From Rugamonas sp. A1-17 (GTDB lineage: Bacteria > Pseudomonadota > Gammaproteobacteria > Burkholderiales > Burkholderiaceae_D), in assembly GCA_025548565.1 (NCBI GenBank), contig JAJLPB010000012.1, forward strand, positions 124,001 through 188,000: a DNA stretch of 64,000 nt, in the 5' to 3' direction. The position numbers and the translations under genes are program-made. The notes below the pieces were generated by a model. It made no database searches. It had not been told where the DNA came from and saw only the letters and a program-made list of their open reading frames with translations. Below, piece after piece: positions 1-10,265 of this stretch (within the stretch, counting starts at the first letter, position 1; each line of letters starts with the position of its first letter).

Positions 1-1720
1 CGGCCGGGGTGGCGATGCGCTTGACGGCGCCGAACTGGTTCAGGCGCGCGCCCATTTCGCGCAGCTCGGCGCCGCCGGTCCAGTTGAGCTCGACGTTGCG
101 GGCCAGGTCGTCCAGGCGCGCCGCGTCCAGCGTGGCCATGCGCAGCGAAGTCTTGATCTTGTCGCTGAAGTACAGCTCGCCCAGCGTGTTGAGGATGGGC
201 TTGACGCGGCCCCAAGGCAGGGCGACGCGGCTGCCGTCGGGCAGCGTGGCCAGCATCTGGTCCTCGTCGCCATGCTGGGCGATGGTTTTCGGATTGAAGT
301 CGTTCGGCGCGCTGCGGATCATCTGCACCAGCACCGGCAGCAGCGGCACGCGGTCCTGCTCGACCATGATGCCCAGTTCCAGCTCGAACCAGGCGTGGCC
401 GCCGTCTGCCGGATCCTCCATCACATCGGCGTACCAGTCGCCGACCTCGCTCACGTCGTAGCGGTACTTGACGGTTTTCTCGACCTTCCAGCCAGCTTGC
501 TTGAGCGCCTCGATGCCGTCGCGGGCGAAGCGTATCCATTCGGCCTGGCTGGGCAGCAACAGGCCACCCTTGACGCTGCTCAGCGGCAGCGCGACCGGTG
601 GGTGGAAGTGGCGTTCGGTCAGCAGCGACAGGGCCAGCTCTTCGGCGGCGCTGTCGCGCTGGATGATTTCGGTCACTTCCCCCTTCTGGCGCACCACGCG
701 CTGCGACGGGTCGAAGGAGACGCGCTCGCCGTCGTAGTCGAAGGACAGCACGGCAAAGTCATGCCAGCGTTGCAGCGAACCGTCGGCCAGCATGGCGGCG
801 TCCAGCGTCAACACCGGGCGCGGCTTGACGTCGTCGCGCACCCGCTGCGGCAGCGGCTGCGGCAGCGGCATCAGCTGTTGCAGGCCGTGGGCCAGCAGCA
901 ATTGCGACACGCGCATCTTGTCGTTATTGGTCAGCAGCGGGGCTTGCGCCACCAGCGCTTGCAGGTCGGCCAGCGGGATCGCCGCGCCGCCCTGGTTCAG
1001 CTGCAGCACGCCGCAGGAAAGATTGTCGATGTACCACGGCGGATCGGTCGGCAGCATGTAGTCGACCTGGTCGGCGCCGACATGCTTGGCGTTCGGCGGC
1101 GCCTGCACCTGCCAACCCAACCGCAAACCCTTGCCTTCCTCGCGCCAGGCCAGGTTGGCTTCGCGCATCACGCCGCCCTTGAGCGGGTAGACCAGTCCGT
1201 TGCCGACGTCGGCCCAAGAGTTTGCCCAAAGCAATTTATCCTGTTCGGCCAGCATGTTGAGCAGCGCCGCGCCGATCTTGCCGCGCGGCTCCGTGGCGGA
1301 GCCGGTCTGCGAATTCTGTCCGCTGCGCATTGCAACAAAGAAACGGATCAAGTCCTCGTCGCCGGGCGCGAGGAAGCTCGGCGGGGCCGACAGCAGCGAA
1401 AATATCTCGCTCACCGGGCTGGCCGCGGCGACATCGCCGTTCGAGCGCAGCCGCGCCTTGTACAGGCACAGCGCCACATGGCGGCCGCCGCTGGTGGGCG
1501 CCATCACGTAGATCAACTTGTATTGGGTCTGCTGCTTGGGATCGTTATCGACCGGCGGCGCGTTCAGTTTGGCTTTTGGATGCGCTGCGGCATCCACACG
1601 CTGCAGCCAGGTAGCTACGGCGTACGACAATTGATTCGCGGGCGGCGCAGGGCGTACGGGGGCTGCCGGGGCAGCTGGGACATCGGTGGCGTCGTCGCGG
1701 GTAAAATCCATAGGTCGCAT
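1..1720 (-). CDS. SNF2-family DEAD/DEAH-box helicase, N-terminal part (cut by window edge)
   Basis: An open minus-strand frame runs without a stop from an ATG at 1720 to the left edge, giving about 573 residues. It reads as the long N-terminal region that precedes the ATPase core in betaproteobacterial SNF2-like helicases: a low-complexity Ala/Pro start, then alternating blocks such as LAHGLQQLMPLP and, at the edge, LNQFGAVKRIATP, which in relatives lies just before the LRPYQ start of the helicase domain. The ATPase motifs are therefore outside the window and the catalytic assignment is by family resemblance only. An in-frame ATG at 1711 is an alternative start; neither has a clear ribosome binding site. 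It is divergent from tex. Confidence 0.7.
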   Translation of the reverse strand, partial: MRPMDFTRDDATDVPAAPAAPVRPAPPANQLSYAVATWLQRVDAAAHPKAKLNAPPVDNDPKQQTQYKLIYVMAPTSGGRHVALCLYKARLRSNGDVAAASPVSEIFSLLSAPPSFLAPGDEDLIRFFVAMRSGQNSQTGSATEPRGKIGAALLNMLAEQDKLLWANSWADVGNGLVYPLKGGVMREANLAWREEGKGLRLGWQVQAPPNAKHVGADQVDYMLPTDPPWYIDNLSCGVLQLNQGGAAIPLADLQALVAQAPLLTNNDKMRVSQLLLAHGLQQLMPLPQPLPQRVRDDVKPRPVLTLDAAMLADGSLQRWHDFAVLSFDYDGERVSFDPSQRVVRQKGEVTEIIQRDSAAEELALSLLTERHFHPPVALPLSSVKGGLLLPSQAEWIRFARDGIEALKQAGWKVEKTVKYRYDVSEVGDWYADVMEDPADGGHAWFELELGIMVEQDRVPLLPVLVQMIRSAPNDFNPKTIAQHGDEDQMLATLPDGSRVALPWGRVKPILNTLGELYFSDKIKTSLRMATLDAARLDDLARNVELNWTGGAELREMGARLNQFGAVKRIATPA

Positions 1721-1914
1721 TGTTGGTCAGCATGGTTCAAAAACGGCAACAGGCGATATTATCCGCCATACACGCCTTCGTGTTTGCGGATTCTTCAAAA
1801 ACCCGCAGATAAACGTGTTACTTCGGCCGCCCACAGTCCGTTTGGACTGTCAAGACTGGCGCATTCGCGCCGATTGCGTATCATTCCGGGCTTGACTGCT
1901 TAGGAATCGCCCAC

Positions 1915-4259
<2,345 letters not shown>

Positions 4260-4263
<4 letters not shown>

Positions 4264-4814
4264 GCCTGCTTCAAGTCGCGGATGCGGCGGCTGATCCTGG
4301 CAATGCCGTAGAGCAGCAGCAATAGCACGGCAAGGTTCAGCGACGCCGTGATGGCAGGGTAGACGGCAATGTCCGCCTTCCTTGCCAGCAGTTCGCGCCA
4401 GTTCCGGAAGTTGATCCATATCGACGGCACCTGCGCCACCATGACTAACGTCAGCACTCCGAGCACTGTCCGATACTTGCGTATCCGGCCTGCGCTGTCG
4501 GTAAAGATTTCCATCGCCGTGCCGGCCTTGCGGGTCTTGCGCCAGCAATGCCAGCCCAACGTGGACGCGACGTATTCCCAGCCTGCATCCTGGAATAGCT
4601 GCATGTATTCCGGGTCGCGCCGCCGCTGCTTGCCCACGTCCCAGCGGTAAACCACATCCGCCGGCACGCCGCACACAAAGGTATGCATGCCGATGCAGTT
4701 GGTGTCACGCAAATGCAATCCTTCCGCCGCCATCCGCTGCAGCCACTGCTCGTGTTTCTCATCCTGCCAGACAAACCACCATTTGAACTTCCGTACCACC
4801 GTACCGTTTTCCAC
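4260..4814 (-). CDS. DUF2812 domain membrane protein
   Basis: A 184-residue protein opens with RKFKWWFVWQDEKHEQWL, typical of the DUF2812 family, with a soluble N-terminal half and two likely membrane segments near residues 116-135 and 150-172. The function of the family is not known. The chosen start is GTG at 4814, preceded at good spacing by a very strong Shine-Dalgarno (GAGGAGG). It lies 9 bp downstream of a PadR regulator, the usual pairing for this family, so the two probably form an autoregulated operon responding to an unknown signal. Confidence 0.82.
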
Positions 4815-4823
4815 ACTGCCTCC

Positions 4824-5147
4824 TCAAGCGGTTCGCAGCAACGCGCGGGCATTGCCGACCATGACTTCCAGCCGGCGCACCTGCTCGGCCAGCACCTTCC
4901 GTCCCAACTCCGTCAGCGCGTAGACCTTGCGCCGTTCCTCTTCCGCCACCTTGACGATCAACGCCTGCTTTTCCAGCGTGCCGAACACGCCGTACAAGGT
5001 GCCCGGCCCCAGCGTGACGCTGCCGCCGCTCATCGTTTCCACCTTCTGCATGATGGCGTAGCCGTGCAGTGGTTCGTTCAGCGCGAGCATCACGTAAAAC
5101 GTGGCCTCGGACAGCGGCAGATACTTCGAGTAATGGATATCGCCCAT
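4824..5147 (-). CDS. PadR family transcriptional regulator
   Basis: The 107-residue protein is a short PadR-type winged-helix repressor: LSEATFYVMLALNEPLHGYA at the N terminus, the wing and recognition region GPGTLYGVFGTLEKQALI, and a basic C-terminal dimerisation helix. Such regulators usually repress their own operon. A palindrome (5173-5191) sits just upstream of the start, where it would overlap the promoter. The gene is first in a two-gene unit with the DUF2812 protein. The inducer cannot be told from the sequence. Confidence 0.92.
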   Translation of the reverse strand: MGDIHYSKYLPLSEATFYVMLALNEPLHGYAIMQKVETMSGGSVTLGPGTLYGVFGTLEKQALIVKVAEEERRKVYALTELGRKVLAEQVRRLEVMVGNARALLRTA

Positions 5148-5172
5148 TGCGCTCCTCTGTATCGTTAAACGG

Positions 5173-5191
5173 TATATCGATAGTCGATATA
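5173..5191. promoter_or_regulatory. Probable PadR operator palindrome
   Basis: TATATCGA and TCGATATA form perfect 8-bp arms around a 3-bp spacer, followed at once by a further overlapping ATCGATAG. The site is 26 bp upstream of the padR start codon in an AT-rich stretch inside GC-rich DNA, as expected for an autoregulatory operator. Binding is inferred from position and symmetry. Confidence 0.6.
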
Positions 5192-5296
5192 TCGATAGAC
5201 GCTATACTACCAATGATTTTCGCCGTGTCAACCACGCGGGAGCCGCATTTCTTATAAAATGACGGCATCTAATTACATCTTTTCACTGAGGCAGCT

Positions 5297-5608
5297 ATGA
5301 GCGACGTACAAACCTGGATCAAAGAAACCGTGACCGCCACCCCTGTGGTGCTGTTCATGAAGGGCACCGCCCAGTTCCCGCAATGCGGCTTTTCCGGCCG
5401 CGCCATCCAGATCCTGAAAGCTTGCGGCGTTGAGAACATTGCAACCGTGAACGTGCTGGAAGATCCTGAAGTCCGCCAGGGCATCAAGGATTACTCGAAC
5501 TGGCCAACCATTCCCCAGCTGTACATCAAGGGCGAATTCATCGGCGGTTCGGACATCATGAACGAAATGTTCGAGTCGGGCGAACTGAAGGCCCTGCTGG
5601 ATGCCTGA
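5297..5608 (+). CDS. grxD: Grx4-type monothiol glutaredoxin
   Basis: The 103-residue protein carries the monothiol CGFS active site (PQCGFSGRAIQIL) and the glutathione-binding WPTIPQLYIKGEFIGG segment of the Grx4/GrxD family. These proteins bind a [2Fe-2S] cluster with glutathione and pass it to iron-sulfur targets. The ATG is preceded by GAGG at 5-bp spacing. Its 3' end overlaps the ubiX start by 8 bp, so the two are translated from one message. Confidence 0.96.
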   Translation: MSDVQTWIKETVTATPVVLFMKGTAQFPQCGFSGRAIQILKACGVENIATVNVLEDPEVRQGIKDYSNWPTIPQLYIKGEFIGGSDIMNEMFESGELKALLDA

Positions 5609-6212
5609 TCGGCCGCGGCCTCTCGTGGCCCGGCGGATTATCATCGCCATCACCGGCGCCACCGGCGCGGTGTATGGCGTGCGTCTGCTGCAACAGTTGC
5701 AACACATCGCGGGCGTCGAAACGCACCTAATCGTCTCGGACGCGGCGGTCCTCACGCTGCACCAGGAAACCGGCTTGCAGCGCCGCGAGGTCGAGGCGCT
5801 GGCCCACGTGGTGCACAAGGTGCGCGACGTCGGCGCGGCCATCGCCAGCGGTTCTTTCCAGTCGGATGGGATGATTATCGCGCCATGCTCGATGAAGACG
5901 CTGGCGTCGGTGGCGCACGGCCTGTCGGACAACCTGGTCGCGCGCGCGGCCGACGTGGTGCTCAAGGAGCGCCGCCGGCTGGTGCTGATGGTGAGGGAAA
6001 CGCCGTTCAACCTGGCGCATCTGCGCAATATGACGGCGGTGACGGAAATGGGCGGGATTATCTTCCCGCCGTTGCCCAGCTTTTACCACAACCCGCAAAG
6101 CATTGCGGAGATGGTCGACCACACGGTCGGCCGGGTGCTGGATTTGTTCAGCATCGAGCACACGCTGGCCCCGCGCTGGAACGGCATGAAGCCCGCCAGC
6201 GAACCAAACTAA
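5601..6212 (+). CDS. ubiX: Flavin prenyltransferase UbiX
   Basis: The 203-residue protein has the UbiX signature ITGATGAVYGVRLLQQL at the N terminus, GMIIAPCSMKTLASVAHGL in the middle and RRLVLMVRETPFN later. UbiX prenylates FMN with dimethylallyl phosphate to make the cofactor of the decarboxylase UbiD in ubiquinone synthesis. It starts inside the last codons of grxD (8-bp overlap). The N-terminal dozen residues are an extension relative to the fold, so the exact start is slightly uncertain. Confidence 0.96.
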   Translation: MPDRPRPLVARRIIIAITGATGAVYGVRLLQQLQHIAGVETHLIVSDAAVLTLHQETGLQRREVEALAHVVHKVRDVGAAIASGSFQSDGMIIAPCSMKTLASVAHGLSDNLVARAADVVLKERRRLVLMVRETPFNLAHLRNMTAVTEMGGIIFPPLPSFYHNPQSIAEMVDHTVGRVLDLFSIEHTLAPRWNGMKPASEPN

Positions 6213-6227
6213 CCCGCCTGTGCCGCG

Positions 6228-6410
6228 CTAGCGTTTATCGAACTGCGACCCGCTGGCCTTCTTCAGATCCCGTGCTTCCTCGACCATGCGACGATGGGCG
6301 ATACGCTTGCGCATCACCTCGGCATGTTGGGCGGCGGTCATCGGGGGGGCGGTCATCAAATCTTTTAGCTGCGCGACGTTGCTGTAGTTACTTTTCATAA
6401 GACGGCTCAA
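6228..6410 (-). CDS. Small hypothetical protein, 60 residues
   Basis: A short basic, helix-prone protein (TAAQHAEVMRKRIAHRRMVE) with no domain I recognise. The TTG start at 6410 is supported by GGGAG eight bases upstream; the internal ATG at 6398 has none. It is convergent with ubiX and lies downstream of the Cro/CI-like regulator, past a terminator-like hairpin at 6508-6541, so it probably has its own promoter. That it is a real gene rests on the ribosome binding site and sensible composition only. Confidence 0.5.
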   Translation of the reverse strand: MSRLMKSNYSNVAQLKDLMTAPPMTAAQHAEVMRKRIAHRRMVEEARDLKKASGSQFDKR

Positions 6411-6507
6411 AAGCTTGGCTCCCGAAGTAAATGCTGCGGTTCAGCGGCGCTGATTACCTATTGTGCCTCAAAACCGTGTCGAAACTATGACAATTCGTAA
6501 AGCCCCC

Positions 6508-6541
6508 TAAAAATAAAAAAGGCGCCCCCTTGGAGACGCCC
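6508..6541 (-). terminator. Rho-independent terminator of the HTH gene
   Basis: Read on the minus strand, GGCGTCTCC and GGGGGCGCC fold into a stem with a short loop and are followed by TTTTTTATTTTT. It lies about 105 bp past the stop of the minus-strand regulator at 6647-7054. Confidence 0.72.
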
Positions 6542-6646
6542 ATTCCGAACAAAAACTTGCCTTCCAGTGAAACTAGTTTCACAGGGAAACAGTTCAACCT
6601 TCAGCCACAAACGGTAAAAATAACTCCGTAGTAGCACGTAAAATGA

Positions 6647-7054
6647 CTACTTTTGGTAGTTGACACGCACCAACATGCGTATAAATTCGCGTGCGATCTG
6701 GCGATGATGCTCGTCCAGACGTTGCAAATCCGCGATCAACTTGACGTCGGCCGACTCGAAGCGCGACAGGCCGTTGCCGCCGTCGCCAGTCGGCGCATCC
6801 GCTTCGGTGCCGCCAAAACGCAGCCATTCGGCCGGCACGCCCAGCCATTGCGCGATCATGCGCAGCTTTTCCTGGGTCGGAATCGCCTCGCCTACCAGCC
6901 ATTTGCGGGCGGCGTGGACGGTGATGGGCCGGCCATCGAAGCGGATGTTGAATTCCCGCGCCAACCGGGTTGGACTGTCGGGGGAGTAGTGGGCGTTTTT
7001 GAGAGCCTGTTGCAAGCGCTGGCTAAAGCTTTCGCGTTCATTGGAAGAATTCAT
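6647..7054 (-). CDS. Cro/CI-like helix-turn-helix regulator
   Basis: The 135-residue protein has an N-terminal helix-turn-helix region (residues about 10-80) containing SPTRLAREFNIRF, then AARKWLVGEAIPTQEKL and IAQWLGVPAEWLRFG, followed by a charged helical tail. This arrangement is common in betaproteobacterial single-copy regulators related to phage repressors. No partner gene is attached: a terminator follows, and 240 bp of lower-GC DNA with no recognisable gene lies upstream (7055-7297). What it controls is unknown. Confidence 0.75.
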   Translation of the reverse strand: MNSSNERESFSQRLQQALKNAHYSPDSPTRLAREFNIRFDGRPITVHAARKWLVGEAIPTQEKLRMIAQWLGVPAEWLRFGGTEADAPTGDGGNGLSRFESADVKLIADLQRLDEHHRQIAREFIRMLVRVNYQK

Positions 7055-7297
7055 AATTGCACTATTTCACGTTGCGTCATGAAAGTCAGTCTCTTGTTTT
7101 TAAGATCTGATTGTGACGTGATGGGATTTTATAATTAACACTTTATCCTCTGTAAGTGCAAGCGCCCGCAATAACAGGCGCCGAACTTTATTCGGTTTCC
7201 CGCTGCGAAATGGGCCTGGGCCTCGAAGCCGTTTCCAGCGGAAATAGTGAAGTTATTACAATAACACTACTGCTAGTTTACGGCCAGACTTTCGACG

Positions 7298-8338
7298 CTA
7301 CGCGACGCGGAAGCGTATGATGCCGTCCGCCCCTGTTTGACGGCGCACGATACCGGCGTGCCACAAATTGTGCAGATGGGCCAGCGCCTCGCCCAGCGCA
7401 AAGCTCAGCTGGTGGGCGTCCAGCGGCCGTTTGAACATCAGCGGCACGATGTCGGCCGCCGACTGCCAGTCGCGGCAAGCGTCGGCCACTTCGGCCAGCC
7501 GCTCGACGTGATGCTGGCGCAATTGGGCGATGCGGGTGTGCAGTCCGCGGAATGGTTTGCCGTGCGAGGGCAACACCAATACATCATTCGGCAAGTCAAC
7601 AAACTTGCTTAATGATTCCAAATACAGCGTCAGCGAGTTGGCTTCCGGCTCGACGGCGAAAACCGATACATTGGTGGATATGCGCGGCAGCACCATGTCG
7701 CCGGAAATCAGCACGTTCAATTCCGCGCAATACAGCGCCGCGTGCTCGGGGGAATGGCCGAAGCCGGTGATCACCCGCCACTGTTGCCCACCAACAACAA
7801 CCAACTGTCCGTCCTGGATGCGGGTGTAGGCGGCCGGCACCGACGGCACCAGCGTCGGATAGTAGTTTTTCCGGCTGCCCATCTTTTCCAGCATCTCCGG
7901 GTCGCGCAGGCCGTGGCGCTGGAAGTGCGGCAGCGCCGCCAGGCCGTCCACACCCGGCAGCGCGGCCGACATCATGCGCGCGAAGCCGTATTCGCCGGTG
8001 GTGGTCCACAGCGGCGCGTCCCAGCGGCGGCACAGCCAGTCGGCCAGGCCGATGTGGTCGGGATGGCAATGGGTGGCGAACACGCGCCGCACCGGCAGGC
8101 CGTCCAGGCCGTTTTCGAAGATGACTTCCCAGGCGGCGCGGGTGGCGTCGGCGGCCACGCCGCTGTCGACCACGCTCCAGCCCTCGCCGTCGCGCAACAG
8201 CCAGAGGTTGATATGATCCAGCGCGAACGGCAGCGGCATGCGCAGCCAGCGCAGGCCGGGCGCGATCTCGTGCACGGCGCCGGTGGCCGGGATGGTGTCG
8301 CCCAGCGGGTACTCCAGTTGCGATTCGAGCGGGTTCAT
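7298..8338 (-). CDS. Metallo-beta-lactamase fold hydrolase
   Basis: A 346-residue MBL-fold protein with the metal-binding motif THCHPDHIGLADW, a later GHSPEHAALY histidine and the SGD aspartate in LISGDMVLP. A C-terminal helical domain (after about 250) resembles the winged-helix end found in LACTB2-like hydrolases. I start it at the ATG at 8338, which has AAAGAAG upstream; longer in-frame readings would run across the LiuR-like box. It is divergent from liuR and shares the regulatory gap with it, so a role in acyl-thioester or leucine metabolism is likely but unproven. Confidence 0.85.
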   Translation of the reverse strand: MNPLESQLEYPLGDTIPATGAVHEIAPGLRWLRMPLPFALDHINLWLLRDGEGWSVVDSGVAADATRAAWEVIFENGLDGLPVRRVFATHCHPDHIGLADWLCRRWDAPLWTTTGEYGFARMMSAALPGVDGLAALPHFQRHGLRDPEMLEKMGSRKNYYPTLVPSVPAAYTRIQDGQLVVVGGQQWRVITGFGHSPEHAALYCAELNVLISGDMVLPRISTNVSVFAVEPEANSLTLYLESLSKFVDLPNDVLVLPSHGKPFRGLHTRIAQLRQHHVERLAEVADACRDWQSAADIVPLMFKRPLDAHQLSFALGEALAHLHNLWHAGIVRRQTGADGIIRFRVA

Positions 8339-8377
8339 ATTTTCTTCTTTCGGAAAGTCAGGCGCGCTACAATGTGC

Positions 8378-8393
8378 TTGACGTTGACGTAAA
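8378..8393. promoter_or_regulatory. LiuR-type operator between the MBL hydrolase gene and liuR
   Basis: On the plus strand TTGACGTTGACGTAAA, whose complement matches the core TTTACGTYAACGTMAA also seen before liuA and inside ychJ. It lies 40 bp from the MBL start and 34 bp from the liuR start, so one site could serve both divergent genes. The family assignment uses general knowledge of LiuR sites in proteobacteria. Confidence 0.68.
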
Positions 8394-8426
8394 CGGAAAT
8401 TGTACGACTTTACCGCAAACCTAGAG

Positions 8427-8831
8427 ATGCCCACCTACACCATCACCGAACTGGCCCGTGAATTCGACATCACGGCGCGCGCGATCCGCTTTTACGAAGA
8501 CCAGGGCCTGCTGAGCCCGTCCCGCGAAGGCGCCGGCGGCCGCAACCGCGTCTACACGCCGCGCGACCGCACCCGCCTCAAGCTGACCCTGCGCGGCAAG
8601 CGCCTGGGCCTGTCGCTGTCGGAAATCAAGAGCCTGGTCGACATGTACGAATCGCCCAAGGATACCAGCGCCCAGATGAACCGCTTCCTGGGCGTGCTGG
8701 CGCAGCACCGCGAAACGCTGGAACAGCAGCGCGAGGACATCGAAATGTCGCTGGCGGAAATCACCGCCCACGAGGACGAATGCAAGCGCCTGCTGGCCGC
8801 CATCGGCGAACCCCGGCCAGCCACCATCTGA
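8427..8831 (+). CDS. liuR: MerR family regulator LiuR
   Basis: The 134-residue MerR-family protein has the N-terminal helix-turn-helix ITELAREFDITARAIRFYED, the wing region around TPRDRTRLKLTLRGKRLGLS and a long coiled-coil dimerisation helix. It lacks the cysteines of metal-sensing MerR proteins. LiuR represses branched-chain amino acid degradation genes in proteobacteria; here it lies directly before liuA, with operator-like sites on both sides of the gene. The ATG at 8427 is chosen over an upstream TTG because the homologous region begins at TYTITELA. Confidence 0.92.
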   Translation: MPTYTITELAREFDITARAIRFYEDQGLLSPSREGAGGRNRVYTPRDRTRLKLTLRGKRLGLSLSEIKSLVDMYESPKDTSAQMNRFLGVLAQHRETLEQQREDIEMSLAEITAHEDECKRLLAAIGEPRPATI

Positions 8832-8879
8832 CAAAAATAACAAGATTGCGTGACGGCCCACCGTCACCGCTGCTTTACG

Positions 8880-8895
8880 TTTACGTTAACGTCAC
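8880..8895. promoter_or_regulatory. LiuR-type operator before liuA
   Basis: TTTACGTTAACGTCAC, a near-palindrome matching the sites at 8378 and 36363, with an extra TTTACG repeat immediately upstream (8874). It is 49 bp before the liuA ATG, in position to block the promoter of the first liu operon. Confidence 0.72.
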
Positions 8896-8943
8896 ACCGG
8901 CGTATTATTGACGCTTCCACCAAAACACAAGAATGAGGACGAC

Positions 8944-10128
8944 ATGCTCCATCTCCCAGGCCTGACCTTTGACCACGGCGAAGACATCGCCGCCCTGCGC
9001 GAAGCCGTGCAACAGTTCGCCGCCGCCGAAATCGCGCCGCGCGCCGCCGAAATCGACCGCAACGACCAGTTCCCGATGGACCTGTGGCGCAAGATGGGCG
9101 AGCTGGGCGTGCTCGGCATCACCGTCGGCGAGGAATACGGCGGCGCCAACATGGGCTACCTGGCCCACATCGTGGCGATGGAAGAAATCTCGCGCGCCTC
9201 GGCCTCGGTCGGCCTGTCGTACGGTGCCCATTCGAACCTGTGCGTCAACCAGATCAAGCGCAACGGCACCGAAGAGCAAAAACAAAAATACCTGCCCAAG
9301 CTGATCTCCGGCGAACACGTGGGCGCGCTGGCGATGTCCGAGCCGAACGCCGGTTCCGACGTGGTCAGCATGAAGCTGCGCGCCGACTTCAAGGGCGACC
9401 GCTGGGTGCTGAACGGCACCAAGATGTGGATCACCAACGGCCCCGACGCCGACGTGCTGGTGGTCTACGCCAAGAACGACCTGGAAGCCGGTCCGAAAGG
9501 CATGACCGCCTTCCTGATCGAAAAAGGTTTCAAGGGCTTCTCCGTGGCCCAGAAGCTCGACAAGCTGGGCATGCGCGGCTCGCACACCGGCGAGCTGGTG
9601 TTCGACAACTGCGAAGTGCCGGCCGAGAACGTGCTGGGCGGCCTGGGCAAGGGCGTCAACGTGCTGATGTCGGGCCTGGACTTCGAGCGCACCGTGCTGT
9701 CCGGCGGCCCGCTGGGCATCATGCAGGCGTGCATGGACGCGGTCGTGCCCTACATCCACGACCGCAAGCAATTCGGCCAGCCGATCGGCGAATTCCAGCT
9801 GATGCAGGGTAAGATTGCGGACATGTACTCGACCATGATGGCGTGCAAGGCATATGTGTACGCCGTCGGTCAGGCCTGCGACCGGGCCAAAACCCCGGAA
9901 GCGGTCCGCCAGTTGCGCAAGGATGCAGCGGGAGCCATTTTGTATAGCGCAGAAAAAGCGACCTGGATGGCCGGCGAGGCGATCCAGACGCTGGGCGGCA
10001 ACGGCTACATCAACGAGTATCCGGTCGGCCGCCTGTGGCGCGACGCCAAGTTGTATGAGATTGGCGCCGGCACCAGCGAAATCCGCCGCATGCTGATCGG
10101 CCGCGAACTGTTCGCGGAAACCAAGTAA
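8944..10128 (+). CDS. liuA: Isovaleryl-CoA dehydrogenase
   Basis: A 394-residue acyl-CoA dehydrogenase oxidising isovaleryl-CoA to 3-methylcrotonyl-CoA with FAD. It shows the family blocks SEPNAGSDVVSMKLRA, KMWITNGPDADV, DRKQFGQPIGEFQ and TLGGNGYINEYPVGRLWRD. The family's isovaleryl-specific feature is a catalytic glutamate around residue 250 rather than in the C-terminal loop; here the C-terminal loop reads YEIGAGTSEIRR (Gly at the usual Glu position) and a candidate glutamate lies in SGLDFERTVL, consistent with IVD. The ATG at 8944 follows GAGGAC. A LiuR-type site lies directly upstream. Confidence 0.95.
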   Translation: MLHLPGLTFDHGEDIAALREAVQQFAAAEIAPRAAEIDRNDQFPMDLWRKMGELGVLGITVGEEYGGANMGYLAHIVAMEEISRASASVGLSYGAHSNLCVNQIKRNGTEEQKQKYLPKLISGEHVGALAMSEPNAGSDVVSMKLRADFKGDRWVLNGTKMWITNGPDADVLVVYAKNDLEAGPKGMTAFLIEKGFKGFSVAQKLDKLGMRGSHTGELVFDNCEVPAENVLGGLGKGVNVLMSGLDFERTVLSGGPLGIMQACMDAVVPYIHDRKQFGQPIGEFQLMQGKIADMYSTMMACKAYVYAVGQACDRAKTPEAVRQLRKDAAGAILYSAEKATWMAGEAIQTLGGNGYINEYPVGRLWRDAKLYEIGAGTSEIRRMLIGRELFAETK

Positions 10129-10139
10129 GGCCCGGTTAG

Positions 10140-10240
10140 TCGTTCCCGCGCACGCGGGAATCCATGCTGAGCTGGATGAGCCGGCGTCGTATGGGGGGAA
10201 CCCATACAGTGTATGGGTTCCCGCCTGCGCGGGAACGACG
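10140..10240. repeat. Dispersed GC-rich palindromic repeat, copy 1
   Basis: Two hairpin units, GTTCCCGCGCACGCGGGAA and GTTCCCGCCTGCGCGGGAAC, face each other across about 60 bp that include TCCATGCTGAG. The same words recur at 39888, 44378 and 60626. The organisation is that of REP-like or dRS3-like intergenic repeats. It separates liuA from aceK. Confidence 0.85.
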
Positions 10241-10265
10241 GATAAACTGACCGCGAAAACTGTCC

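Noticed and set aside
272..1903. Long plus-strand reading frame of 543 codons opposite the helicase gene
   Set aside because: The His/Arg/Gln/Val-rich text is typical of the antisense of GC-rich coding DNA, and the minus strand has a better protein with family resemblance.
7252..7265. GTTATT-AC-AATAAC hairpin as a terminator after the MBL gene
   Set aside because: The stem is short and AT-only with a 2-base loop and no T-run.
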